A DNA stretch of 16,153 bases from an uncultured Lachnospiraceae bacterium (GCA_947175845.1 CAMWOK010000029.1:1-16153); one strand, 5' to 3'. Numbered from the stretch's first letter, positions 1 to 8,015 are shown. Notes: generated by a model from the sequence alone, not told the origin. Translations and numbers: made by a program.

Positions 1-377
1 TAACCATTTGCCGTGACCGCCTTAAACAGCCTGCCGCGCTTGTCAACTTCCTCCTCCACAAAAATCATGCAGGTGGTATCCGGAAGTGCCTTTATCAGAT
101 TGACAATCTGGTCGTTTCCGCTTTTGAACCAGCCGCTGTTCTCCACGATAATCACCCTGCGGTCCGCAAAGAACGGCATGGTTCCCGCCAGATCAACCAC
201 CTCGTTCGCACTGATATCCCGGCCGGAATACACACTGCAGTTCATGGTGTCCCCCTTAGGCACCAGCGCCTTTCTCAAATTGTCGCGGTACTGCCTTCGC
301 AGATATGCCTCCTCCCCGTAGAGAAGATACAGCCTGCCCGGCGTACCACTCTTGATATCCTGTGCGATTCTTTTCAT
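1..377 (-). CDS. holA: DNA polymerase III delta subunit, N-terminal part (cut by window edge)
   Basis: HolA is the clamp-loader delta subunit, which opens the sliding clamp during DNA replication. The 125 visible residues begin MKRIAQDIKSG, followed by LYLLYGEEAYL, then an acidic VEEEVDKRGRLFKAV segment. These are typical of the start of HolA; the remainder lies beyond position 1. The start is ambiguous: an in-frame ATG at 383 would add two residues (MK), and each ATG has its own purine-rich site at about 6 nt (AAGGA at 390-394, or AAAAGGA at 384-390). I chose 377 because it fits the family's usual N-terminus. The gene begins about 36 nt after the comEC stop in the same direction. The comEC-holA neighbourhood is widespread in Firmicutes, and both genes are probably on one transcript. 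Confidence 0.9.
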   Translation of the reverse strand, partial: MKRIAQDIKSGTPGRLYLLYGEEAYLRRQYRDNLRKALVPKGDTMNCSVYSGRDISANEVVDLAGTMPFFADRRVIIVENSGWFKSGNDQIVNLIKALPDTTCMIFVEEEVDKRGRLFKAVTANG

Positions 378-413
378 TTTTCATTCCTTTTCCTTGTTAC
401 AGTCTCTCGAATT

Positions 414-2681
414 TTATTTATTGAGATAGCGCTCCACCTTATATTTTCCATTTTGTATTTTGACTGTGATGGCTCCTGTGTCCTTTGTAATCCATATGTC
501 GCTTCCCGCTCCTCTCAGTCTCTCGATGGTCTCTGCGTGCGGATGCCCGTAGCGGTTGTCCGCCCCGCACGATACAACCGCAAGCTCTGGCTGAATCAGT
601 GATATCAACTCCTCGGTATTGGAGTAGCGCGAGCCGTGATGGGACGCCTTATAAATGGTAATCCCGGAAAATCCAGGCATTTTTTGAAGTTCCCGCGCCG
701 CCTGCTGCTCCCCGTCCGCCTCCACATCCCCCGTCAGAAGCACCGTTATCCCATCCGGGGTCTCCAGCTTCATGACGAGGGAAGACGCATTCCTCGAATC
801 CGTCTCATACCCGCTTTGCGGGTGGAGCACTTCAAGCCAAAAACCGCCTGCCTCCACCCTGTCGCCCGCCCGCAGGCGGTAGACTGGTATCTGGGCCGCC
901 TCACACAGTGCGCTCACCTTCTCGTACGCGCTGTCCTCCATGACCGCATCCGATATGCACAGCCGGTTAATTCTGATTTCCGCGCCATCCGCGATCAGCT
1001 CGAGCACGCCGGATATATGGTCGCTGTCAAGATGCGTCAGAAATACCGCATCTAACTGCGAGACCCCCATATATTTCAGATACGGAACAATCGTGTACGC
1101 GCCAATCGCGCTCTCGGACGTGCTTCCGCCGTCAACCAGAAAATGTTCCCCCTTCTCGCTCTCAATCCAGACACAGTCTCCCTGACCAACATCCAAAAAA
1201 GTCACAGACACACCGCTGACTGACGAATTACTGACAAAAATCACCGCCGCGAGCACTGTCATGAGCCGAATCTGCATGGGGAGCCCGATACGGATTCCCC
1301 GCTTTTCACACGCCGCGCACTTCGACAGGTGCTTTCCGCGGTGATGCGCAGCGTACAATGCCGCCACAGCCGCGCTGAATCCGTAGATTCTCCAGTTCTC
1401 AGGTCTGCCCGGTCTCCAGTTTGCAAACGGCAGCTCAAGCGATTTGGTACACAGCCACTCGAACCCGGCAAGTATAAGATGACACACAGCTCCTGTCCAC
1501 TTTGCCAGCCCCAGTCCCGCCGCCATCGGCAGGCTTCCGGCGCCAAGGCACAAAAGTCCCGCTGCCATCAGGACAGACATTGCAGGGATTACGATCAGGT
1601 TCAGCACAAACGAGTAAACCGGAAATTCATAGTATATGCACAGCATCAGCGGAAAATGGATGAGAAAAATGCCAAGACTTCCACACAAGGACAAAACGAT
1701 TTTATCCAAAAACCGAAGGCTCTTTCCCTGTCTGACAGGCTTCACAACCTCCGACAGGCATCCCACGCCAAGAATTGCCCCGAAGGAGAGCAAAAATCCT
1801 GCATGGTACAGATACAGCGGCTGCTCGAGCAGTATCAGCATGGCGGCGAGCGCCAGTGCAGTCAGCATGTCGTAGGTGCGCCGCAGCATCAAAGCGGTAA
1901 GCTGTATGCCAAACATAAAAACCGCTCTGTATGCGGAACTGCTCATCCCAACCATGTCGCCATAGGCAATCATCAATCCAATGCATATCACCGCACACAG
2001 CGGCTGCGGCAGGTATGCTCTGCGGAGCAGCCGATACAGCCCCATCCCCAGCAGTGTAATATGAAGCCCGGAAATCGCGAGGATATGCGCAATGCCGCTT
2101 TTCTGAAACAGCTGTCTGCTCTGCGTGTCAAGTTCGGATTTGTTTCCCAGCAGGACCGCTTTCATTATGGACGCGTCCCTGGCCGCAAGCGCCCTGTCAA
2201 ATATTTTCTCAAAATGACGCCTGAGTCGGTATAATATCTCGCGGTACACCGAATAACTGCTCCCCTGCACGACAACCCGCGCCTTGTAAAGCCTGAAATC
2301 CACCCCGAGAATCTGATAGTACTGCCGCGCGTCGAACCCTCCTGGATTTCTGGCCCTGCCAAAATGCGATACAATGCCCTCAACGGCGATCGTGCTTCCT
2401 GCCTTTGGCTCCTGCAGACATGCCCCCGGCAGCATATAACAGATGACCCTGCCGCCCTCCGCCGCTTTGTCCGCAGCCTGTCTCCTGACATTTTTCAGCT
2501 GAAGAACCAGCGTTTGCACTCCATAGCGCTCCTGATACTCTTTTTGACATACTTCCCCGATCAGCGTCACCGTCCCGCCCTCCGGCAGTTCGTGTGCCGG
2601 CTCAGGCAGCGGAACCAGTTTCAGATACAAAAACACAGTCACCACAAATGCCACGCAGACGCAGCACAGTGGTCTTCTCAT
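414..2681 (-). CDS. comEC: ComEC/Rec2-family DNA uptake channel
   Basis: ComEC is the membrane channel that passes single-stranded DNA into the cytoplasm during natural transformation. The 755 residues match the usual full-length three-part layout. An N-terminal membrane helix (about 5-22) and DUF4131 region (about 30-170) come first. The multi-spanning Competence domain (about 170-450) has ILAISGLHI at 200-208 and the GFLLSF helix at 295-300. A C-terminal metallo-beta-lactamase-like domain (about 490-740) has DVGQGD (497-502), HLDSDH (550-555), TGD (650-652) and SHHGS (680-684), consistent with an intact nuclease-type metal site. The ATG at 2681 has GGAGGG about 11 nt upstream. It follows the GerMN lipoprotein gene by 24 nt. 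No frameshift or missing motif is seen. Confidence 0.96.
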   Translation of the reverse strand: MRRPLCCVCVAFVVTVFLYLKLVPLPEPAHELPEGGTVTLIGEVCQKEYQERYGVQTLVLQLKNVRRQAADKAAEGGRVICYMLPGACLQEPKAGSTIAVEGIVSHFGRARNPGGFDARQYYQILGVDFRLYKARVVVQGSSYSVYREILYRLRRHFEKIFDRALAARDASIMKAVLLGNKSELDTQSRQLFQKSGIAHILAISGLHITLLGMGLYRLLRRAYLPQPLCAVICIGLMIAYGDMVGMSSSAYRAVFMFGIQLTALMLRRTYDMLTALALAAMLILLEQPLYLYHAGFLLSFGAILGVGCLSEVVKPVRQGKSLRFLDKIVLSLCGSLGIFLIHFPLMLCIYYEFPVYSFVLNLIVIPAMSVLMAAGLLCLGAGSLPMAAGLGLAKWTGAVCHLILAGFEWLCTKSLELPFANWRPGRPENWRIYGFSAAVAALYAAHHRGKHLSKCAACEKRGIRIGLPMQIRLMTVLAAVIFVSNSSVSGVSVTFLDVGQGDCVWIESEKGEHFLVDGGSTSESAIGAYTIVPYLKYMGVSQLDAVFLTHLDSDHISGVLELIADGAEIRINRLCISDAVMEDSAYEKVSALCEAAQIPVYRLRAGDRVEAGGFWLEVLHPQSGYETDSRNASSLVMKLETPDGITVLLTGDVEADGEQQAARELQKMPGFSGITIYKASHHGSRYSNTEELISLIQPELAVVSCGADNRYGHPHAETIERLRGAGSDIWITKDTGAITVKIQNGKYKVERYLNK

Positions 2682-2705
2682 TGATACGTTTTCCCTCCAC
2701 TTCTA

Positions 2706-3653
2706 TCAGTTGACAAGCGACAGATTCCGCTCAAACACCGTGGATGCCTCATATTTATCACGGAATTTTCCATCCTTATTCCCCTCGATAGATATCTGTA
2801 CCTTGTTGATGTTGCTCAGCTCCACCAGGGAGTTGACAAGCGAATAGATCGTCACATCTGTGGTCACATTGTTCACCGCCGTCAGCATTGTGCTGTCAAA
2901 GGTCAGATAACAGATGTTGTCACGTACCGTGATATTGACCAGCTTGGTTCCCGGGCTGATGGTCGGATAGGACTCGTCGTTGGCCGGACCGCTGATCAGC
3001 TGTTCCACCACCAGCTTTTCCATCGGTACATTCGATATGTCCGCATTGTGTGCAAGCTCCCTGTTGACCGCAACCAGACCGTCTCCTTCCTCGTTTGCAA
3101 AATACAGCCGCAGCGTGACTTTGCTCTCCACCTGCTCCACCTGCGCACCTGCATTGTTCACAAACATGTCCGCCGTCATAATTCCGATCGCATTTCCGGA
3201 TGCATCTGTCAGGGATTCCCCGTTCACAGTGAGCATCACATAGTTGACCTCCGGTATATTGGTCAGACTTCTGACAAGGGCTGCCCGCGTCAGCACTTCC
3301 GTCGTTCGCGGAAGTTCCTTGTATTTCTCCCCGAGCGACACGATCACCTGCTCCCCGTCATAGGAGTAGGTAATGATGTTGATCCCGCTTGTGAGCGTCG
3401 CCTTCAACTCCTTGTTGTCCGGCACAGAACACAGCAGCGTCAGCACTTCCACAATCATGTCCTTCGTGTCAGTGCCCGCAAGATAATGTGTCTCCGTCAC
3501 AAGCTTTGTCTCGTTTTTATTCAGATAAGAGATGTCAACAGGGATTCCCTGCGGCTCCTCGTTGCTGCAGCCTGTCATAAAACCAGCCGAAAGCAGCAGG
3601 AATAGCAGCAGTTTTAAAGCCTGATGATGTCTCCGCAAAGGCCTACAATCCAT
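2706..3653 (-). CDS. GerMN-domain lipoprotein (tandem GerMN)
   Basis: Predicted secreted lipoprotein of 315 residues. A hydrophobic signal (about 13-28) ends in FMTGC, with the lipidated cysteine at 29. Two similar alpha/beta repeats follow, at about 38-165 and 180-292; the second carries LRLYFANEEGD, LVVEQLISGP and the ending ISIEGN. These match the GerMN fold seen twice in Bacillus subtilis GerM. The ATG at 3653 is preferred because GAAAGGTG lies just upstream; an in-frame TTG at 3680, right after the kinase stop codon, has no ribosome site. The gene lies between a histidine kinase and comEC. GerM helps the SpoIIIA-SpoIIQ complex in sporulation, but next to a two-component system it may instead act like actinobacterial LpqB, a GerMN lipoprotein that modulates the MtrB kinase. 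That role is inference. Confidence 0.88.
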   Translation of the reverse strand: MDCRPLRRHHQALKLLLFLLLSAGFMTGCSNEEPQGIPVDISYLNKNETKLVTETHYLAGTDTKDMIVEVLTLLCSVPDNKELKATLTSGINIITYSYDGEQVIVSLGEKYKELPRTTEVLTRAALVRSLTNIPEVNYVMLTVNGESLTDASGNAIGIMTADMFVNNAGAQVEQVESKVTLRLYFANEEGDGLVAVNRELAHNADISNVPMEKLVVEQLISGPANDESYPTISPGTKLVNITVRDNICYLTFDSTMLTAVNNVTTDVTIYSLVNSLVELSNINKVQISIEGNKDGKFRDKYEASTVFERNLSLVN

Positions 3654-3682
3654 AAAAACACCTTTCTTTATTTTTTTCAAGA

Positions 3683-5140
3683 TTATTGCGCGATGTAGGT
3701 GAGCGGTATCTTGACAGAAAAGATTGTCCCCACACCCTCCTCGCTGCTCACGGTGATAGACCCCCTGTGCCGCAGGATGGCGCTCCGGGTGATCGCAAGC
3801 CCCAGCCCTGTACCGCCAATCTCCTTTGAGTGGGATTTGTCCACCCTGTAAAAACGCTCGTATATATGTTCTATCGACTCCTGTGAAATCCCGACTCCTG
3901 AATCGGACACCTCGACCGTAAAATACTGATGGTCCGCGTCGAGTATCACTTTTACCCAGCCGCCTTTGTTGTTGTACTTAATCGCGTTCTCAACCAGATT
4001 GGACAGAGCCAGCGTCAGCTTGACCTCGTCCACCTCGGCGCTCACCGGCCTGCGGCTCTCAAAAATCAGCTTGACCTCCGCGCGCGACGCGATCGGTCCA
4101 AGGCGTTTGAGCAAAAGCTCCAGCACTGCATTGATATCCACCACCTCGACATTGATATCCGCCGAGGTCCGCGTCATTTTCACAAGGGACAGCAGATCTG
4201 TGATAATCTTATTTTCCCGGTCAATCTCCTCCGCGATGTCCGTCATAAATTCGCGGTAGAGCTCTGCCGGCACATTCTCCTGTGTGATGAGGGAGTCTGC
4301 CAGCACCTTCATCGAAGCAAGCGGTGTCTTTAACTCGTGCGAAACGTTGGATACAAACTCCTGTCGTGAATCGTCCAGCACCTTCATCCGCCCCATCATC
4401 TGATTGAAGGCGTCTCCGATGTGTTCTGTCTCAATGTAGTCTGTGACATGGATCGCCTCGTCCGTGTACCCGTTCTTCACATCGTTGATCGCGTCGGTAA
4501 TCTTTTCAAACGGTTTGAGCATCTTGCGGCTCAGCAGCAGCGCAAATCCAAATATGACCACCATCGCGAGCATCTCTAACAGAAATGCCCTGCTCTGGAT
4601 ATACTCGTAACCGCTTGTGATACTGTCCGTGGAGACGCTTGTGAGCATCGCCCCGACTACCTTCGCTTTCTCCTCGCTCTTGTCCTCAATGGGCACGATG
4701 ATCTCGATGTAGCCTGCATCTTTGAGGCTGTTGGAGGATCCATTTCCCTTCAGGCACTTAATGATCGCCTCGGAGATAATCGTCTTTCCCTCGCTGACTG
4801 CGTAGGTATCCTTGATTATCCTGAGACTGCCGTCGATAATCAGCACGCGTCCGTCGTAGAGGCTGGACAGCTGCAGCAGCTCCGCATTTACCACATCACT
4901 GCTGTTGTCGAGCATGTAGTTGTACGTAATCAGATGATCCGCGATAATCCGCACCTGCGTCTGTACCTCGTTGGTTCTCGTCTCGATCGTGTTGTCGAGA
5001 TACCGCTCGAGAATACCAAAATGCAGCACGATGCAGGGCACGATACCCGCCGTCATAATGATGCAGAATATCCTTGTCTTCAGGCTCCGAAAGCTCGTAA
5101 AAATTTTTCCCTTTTTGATCTTTTTCCAAAGCTTTGCCAC
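3683..5140 (-). CDS. HAMP-domain sensor histidine kinase (WalK/PhoR-like)
   Basis: Membrane sensor kinase of 485 residues that should phosphorylate the regulator encoded just upstream. In order it has a short basic cytoplasmic N-terminus, TM1 (about 24-44), and an extracytoplasmic Cache/PDC-like domain (about 46-183) with VLIIDGSLRIIKDTYAV. TM2 (about 185-205) and HAMP (about 206-258) follow. The HisKA domain has the phospho-accepting His268 in FVSNVSHELKTPL. The catalytic ATPase domain has the N box NLVENAIKYN (381-390), G1 DSGVGI (413-418), F box YERFYRVDK (427-435) and G2 GGTGLGLAI (442-450). All key residues are present. The start is a GTG at 5140 with AGGAG a few bases upstream; no nearby ATG would keep TM1. 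The signal is unknown. The adjacent GerMN lipoprotein shares its extracytoplasmic compartment and is a plausible accessory sensor. Confidence 0.95.
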   Translation of the reverse strand: MAKLWKKIKKGKIFTSFRSLKTRIFCIIMTAGIVPCIVLHFGILERYLDNTIETRTNEVQTQVRIIADHLITYNYMLDNSSDVVNAELLQLSSLYDGRVLIIDGSLRIIKDTYAVSEGKTIISEAIIKCLKGNGSSNSLKDAGYIEIIVPIEDKSEEKAKVVGAMLTSVSTDSITSGYEYIQSRAFLLEMLAMVVIFGFALLLSRKMLKPFEKITDAINDVKNGYTDEAIHVTDYIETEHIGDAFNQMMGRMKVLDDSRQEFVSNVSHELKTPLASMKVLADSLITQENVPAELYREFMTDIAEEIDRENKIITDLLSLVKMTRTSADINVEVVDINAVLELLLKRLGPIASRAEVKLIFESRRPVSAEVDEVKLTLALSNLVENAIKYNNKGGWVKVILDADHQYFTVEVSDSGVGISQESIEHIYERFYRVDKSHSKEIGGTGLGLAITRSAILRHRGSITVSSEEGVGTIFSVKIPLTYIAQ

Positions 5141-5162
5141 GTCTCTCTCCTATATCACTGGC

Positions 5163-5855
5163 CTATTTGTAATAGTATCCCACGCCCCATTTGGTGTGCA
5201 CATACTTCGGCTCACTCGGGTTGGGTTCTATCTTTTCGCGCAGCCTGCGGATGTGCACATCCACCGTCCTGACATCTCCCGGATAGTCCTCTCCCCACAC
5301 CAGCTTCAGAAGATTCTCCCTGCCGTAGACTTTGTTGGGATTGAGTACGAGCAGTTCAAGTACGTCAAACTCCTTGGCTGTGAGGTTGACTTCCTTTCCG
5401 CTGACATGAAGCCGCCTGCCCTCGCAGTCGAGCCGCAGGTCTCCCGCCTCTATAATCTGTGCCTTTTTCTCGACAGGCTCCTTTCCCTTCGAGCCTGTTC
5501 TGCGGATGATTGCCTTGATTCTGGCCTTCACCTCGAGGATATTGAACGGTTTGGTGATGTAGTCGTCTGCCCCGTACTCGAGTCCGAGTATCTTGTCCAT
5601 GTCCTCGCCCTTTGCGGTGAGCATGATGACCGGCACGTCGGAAAACTCCCGAATCTGCTGACAGACTTCGAGTCCGGTCAGCTTGGGCAGCATGATATCG
5701 AGCAGGATAATATCGTACTTATTACTCTTTGCCATCTCAAGTGCTTCCTCACCGTCATACGCACACTCGACCTCCATATCATCCTGTTCCAGACTAAAAC
5801 GAAGTCCTTTCACAATCAGTTTCTCATCATCTACCACCAAAACCTTTTTTCCCAT
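5163..5855 (-). CDS. OmpR/PhoB-family response regulator
   Basis: Two-domain transcription factor of 230 residues. The receiver domain (4-117) has acid-pocket D9/D10 in VVDDEK, phospho-acceptor D53 in LLDIMLP, T80 in MLTAKG and K102 in ITKPF. The winged-helix DNA-binding domain (about 135-229) has LTAKEFDVLELL, VDVHIRRLREKIE and the C-terminal WGVGYYYK typical of the family. The ATG at 5855 has GGGAG about 11 nt upstream and gives the standard N-terminus MGKKVLVVDDE; an in-frame TTG at 5873 is less likely. The stop lies 22 nt before its cognate kinase. A perfect TATAAT occurs at 5887-5892 on this strand in the gap after comEA, but no convincing -35 pairs with it, so co-transcription from the comEA promoter is the simpler reading. 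Targets are unknown. Confidence 0.95.
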   Translation of the reverse strand: MGKKVLVVDDEKLIVKGLRFSLEQDDMEVECAYDGEEALEMAKSNKYDIILLDIMLPKLTGLEVCQQIREFSDVPVIMLTAKGEDMDKILGLEYGADDYITKPFNILEVKARIKAIIRRTGSKGKEPVEKKAQIIEAGDLRLDCEGRRLHVSGKEVNLTAKEFDVLELLVLNPNKVYGRENLLKLVWGEDYPGDVRTVDVHIRRLREKIEPNPSEPKYVHTKWGVGYYYK

Positions 5856-5898
5856 CGCTTCTGAATCTCCCAACTCATCTATGTTTATTATAGTAATA

Positions 5899-6618
5899 CT
5901 ATGTCTTTATCTTATCCTTTATCTTTGAAAAAAGTCCATCCTTGATGCCATCGACTTTCTTGATATCCTCAATGCTTGCAAAGCTGCCGTGCTTCTCGCG
6001 GTACGCGATTATCGCCTGCGCCCTGCCCTCGCCAATACCTGACACGGATGTCAGTTCTGCGGCGGTGGCAGTGTTGATGTTGACAAGTCCGTCTCCCAAA
6101 GAAGCCTCCTGTGCTTCCTCCCCTGACGGGTATTGATAGGTTCCCGCCTCCTTGCGCGCCTGCGCTTCCTCCTGCGTCAGAATCACAACCTGCTCTCCGT
6201 CCGCTATCTGCCGCGCCATATTGAGACAGCTCTCGTCCGCGGCGCTCGTGAGTCCGCCCGCAAGCTCCACCGCCTCGTAGAGCCGGCTTCCCTGCTTCAA
6301 GCGGTACACGCCTGGCAGCTCCACCGCACCGCACACATAGATATACACCTGCTGCGGTTCTGCGTCCGCAGCAGGCCGCACATCCTCCGCAGTGCCAGAA
6401 ACTGACACATCTGTCATATTTTCATCCGCGGCGCAAGTCTCAGCCATATCGTCCTGCTGGCTGGCAAGCGCCATCACGACTTCATCCTGTCCCGACGCGC
6501 ATCCGACGAGCACCAAAAGCGCCATCACAAACACGCTCAGCACACACATCCATTTTCTGTGCGGCACTGAACCTTTTTTTCTCTCTCTCGCTTTACTGTT
6601 ATTCTCTTTTTTTATCAT
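5899..6618 (-). CDS. comEA: ComEA-like lipoprotein: SLBB plus helix-hairpin-helix DNA-binding protein
   Basis: Surface DNA receptor of the transformation machinery, expected to pass DNA to ComEC. The 239-residue protein has a basic start, a hydrophobic segment (about 24-39) ending LLVLVGC with Cys40, and a low-complexity acidic linker. An SLBB domain (about 89-147: VYIYVCGAV, PGVYRL, AVELAGG) follows. The C-terminal double helix-hairpin-helix (about 178-238) has VNINTATAAEL, SGIGEGRAQAIIAYRE and IKKVDGI. The ATG at 6618 is 12 nt from AGAGGAG; an in-frame GTG at 6627 sits only 3 nt from that site. Classical ComEA has a plain N-terminal membrane anchor, whereas here a lipobox-like cysteine suggests lipid anchoring. 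It heads the run of genes down to comEC and holA. Confidence 0.92.
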   Translation of the reverse strand: MIKKENNSKARERKKGSVPHRKWMCVLSVFVMALLVLVGCASGQDEVVMALASQQDDMAETCAADENMTDVSVSGTAEDVRPAADAEPQQVYIYVCGAVELPGVYRLKQGSRLYEAVELAGGLTSAADESCLNMARQIADGEQVVILTQEEAQARKEAGTYQYPSGEEAQEASLGDGLVNINTATAAELTSVSGIGEGRAQAIIAYREKHGSFASIEDIKKVDGIKDGLFSKIKDKIKT

Positions 6619-6666
6619 GGATATCACATACTCCTCTCAGAGCCCCTCTATGCATATCCACTCCCT

Positions 6667-6695
6667 ATTTTATGCTAAATCAAAGTTTATTACAA
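6667..6695 (-). promoter_or_regulatory. Candidate sigma-A promoter for the comEA operon
   Basis: On the minus strand, -35 TTGTAA (6690-6695) is followed by a 17-nt spacer and -10 TAAAAT (6667-6672), about 50 nt before the comEA start codon. It lies immediately after the stop codon of the upstream DUF4422 gene. No terminator hairpin is visible between the two genes, so some read-through is possible. The -10 matches the consensus at five of six positions and the -35 at four. Confidence 0.55.
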
Positions 6696-6698
6696 GTG

Positions 6699-7886
6699 CT
6701 ATTTTTGACATTTCATCTTTTTGCAATACTGCAGCGCCCGCTGCGCAATGTCCGGATTTTGCGCAAAGAGCCGGATTGCTGCCCGCAGTGCGATATCGGT
6801 CGTCCAGGGCGGCAAATCGTTTGCTGCAGCGCTGCCATCTGCTTTTTGCGTCTCGATCGTCCGGACGTACTCTGCCTTCCCCGTCTGCCTCTGCATCTCT
6901 TTCTCTGTCATCACAGCCCGCACAGCCGTGGACGCAGCGCTGTTGAGCTGTCTGAATCCGTCGATAATCGCTTCATAATCGCTGATCTGATCCAGAAAAG
7001 TGTACCCGTACTCCGCCTGCTCAAGATTGGCCGTCGACACCGCCTGCAGGCAGAGTTTACACGCGCCGTTGATGTCCGACGCCTCCATGAGAATGTCGGG
7101 CCTCTGGCTCAGAACGGCCTCAAAGTACGCCTTTGCCCCGGCCGCATCCCTCTTTCGAAAAAAGTCTTTCATCTGAAACAGGACTTCGTTGGTCTCCTTT
7201 TTCTCACCGATCACCGCAACCCGGCACTCATATGCACACAGATGATTTGCCCGCACCCACACGTACAGCAAAAACTCCGAGATAAAGCCGTACACGCGCC
7301 TGTGATAGTCGTCCGCAAAAGTGAGGTCAATGCGCTTGTGCAGCTCAAAAAAGATGGCAAAAAGCCATGCGCAGTACGCGTCATACAGCTCCTTCTTCGC
7401 CACCATGATATTGCCAAAATACGTCCTGTTCTGATGTACCAGACTGACAAACGTGTCATAATATTGCGGGAAAAGCTCCGCGATAACGCGCCCTGTCTCG
7501 TCGAGCACACCGACCCTGTGGTGCGCGGCAAACCCATCTCTGTAAGATCCCGGAAGCTCGAGCTGCTTTGTCGTGACAAGGTCGTACTTTGCAAGAATCT
7601 GTTCGTACTCCGCCTCCGTGAACGCGTATCCCTCCTCGCTGGTGAGATAGCGGCGATAATGGCAGATCCCCACATAGTCTGCGCTCTTCTCATTTTTCCA
7701 TACCCAGTAAACGCCGGAGAGCTCTGCGTAATAGCAGTTCAAATCCGAGATATTGTCCCCTGTGTCGTCCCCTGAATACCCATAATCTTCCCGCGCATTT
7801 TTGTGTCCCACGTGCAGCGGTATGTACATGGGATCGTCTGGAACCTCAAACTCCTTGTGGGTCATCGCAAATATTTTAACGGACAT
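6699..7886 (-). CDS. DUF4422-domain protein (glycosyltransferase-like)
   Basis: Cytoplasmic protein of 395 residues. The N-terminal ~230 residues match the DUF4422 family, which occurs in capsule and exopolysaccharide loci and is thought to be glycosyltransferase-like: KIFAMTHKEF at 4-13, GDNISDLNCYYAELSGVYW (43-61), YVGICHYRRYL (71-81), FGNIMVAKKELYDAYC and RRVYGFISEFLLYVW. The substrate cannot be inferred. Residues about 240-395 form a mostly helical extension that I do not recognise; it includes QNPDIAQRALQYCKK, which looks like a TPR-type or secretory-count helix. The ATG at 7886 has AAGGAG 8 nt upstream. The gene stands alone: neighbours are comEA and a divergent zinc-ribbon gene, with no sugar-synthesis cluster visible. 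Confidence 0.85.
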   Translation of the reverse strand: MSVKIFAMTHKEFEVPDDPMYIPLHVGHKNAREDYGYSGDDTGDNISDLNCYYAELSGVYWVWKNEKSADYVGICHYRRYLTSEEGYAFTEAEYEQILAKYDLVTTKQLELPGSYRDGFAAHHRVGVLDETGRVIAELFPQYYDTFVSLVHQNRTYFGNIMVAKKELYDAYCAWLFAIFFELHKRIDLTFADDYHRRVYGFISEFLLYVWVRANHLCAYECRVAVIGEKKETNEVLFQMKDFFRKRDAAGAKAYFEAVLSQRPDILMEASDINGACKLCLQAVSTANLEQAEYGYTFLDQISDYEAIIDGFRQLNSAASTAVRAVMTEKEMQRQTGKAEYVRTIETQKADGSAAANDLPPWTTDIALRAAIRLFAQNPDIAQRALQYCKKMKCQK

Positions 7887-7911
7887 ACTTCTGTCTCCTT
7901 CTTATTTGAAA

Positions 7912-7924
7912 ATGTCATCCGGAT
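7912..7924. repeat. 13-nt direct repeat, left copy
   Basis: ATGTCATCCGGAT occurs here and again, identically and in the same orientation, at 8497-8509. The pair flanks the only plus-strand gene in the window. The left copy extends into the palindrome CATCCGGATG. It could be a regulator site, part of a dispersed intergenic repeat, or chance. Confidence 0.4.
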
Positions 7925-7956
7925 GCACATCTTTGTGACATACAGCATTCCTTTTC

Positions 7957-7985
7957 ATTATATAATTATTGAAGGCTTTATACAA
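7957..7985 (-). promoter_or_regulatory. Candidate promoter for the DUF4422 gene
   Basis: On the minus strand, -35 TTGTAT (7980-7985), a 17-nt spacer and a perfect -10 TATAAT (7957-7962). It lies about 70 nt before the ATG at 7886. The -35 matches only three of six consensus bases. The -10 is half of the palindrome ATTATATAAT (7957-7966), which also reads TATAAT on the plus strand. Confidence 0.5.
7961..7966 (+). promoter_or_regulatory. Candidate -10 element for the zinc-ribbon gene
   Basis: A perfect TATAAT on the plus strand, 49 nt before the ATG at 8016. No good -35 lies at 17 nt; the nearest resemblance is GTGACA (7935-7940) at a 20-nt spacing. The element shares the palindrome ATTATATAAT with the opposing promoter, so the two polymerase sites would overlap. 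Confidence 0.35.
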
Positions 7986-8015
7986 TGAAAAAGACAGAAT
8001 TAAAAAGGAGGAACC

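Noticed and set aside
5887..5892. Separate promoter for the two-component genes
   Set aside because: TATAAT is present, but no -35 at a suitable distance; kept only as a remark in the regulator entry.
6672..7775. Long open frame on the plus strand opposite DUF4422
   Set aside because: No ribosome site or family motif is seen; the DUF4422 reading on the other strand has clear conserved blocks and a good start.
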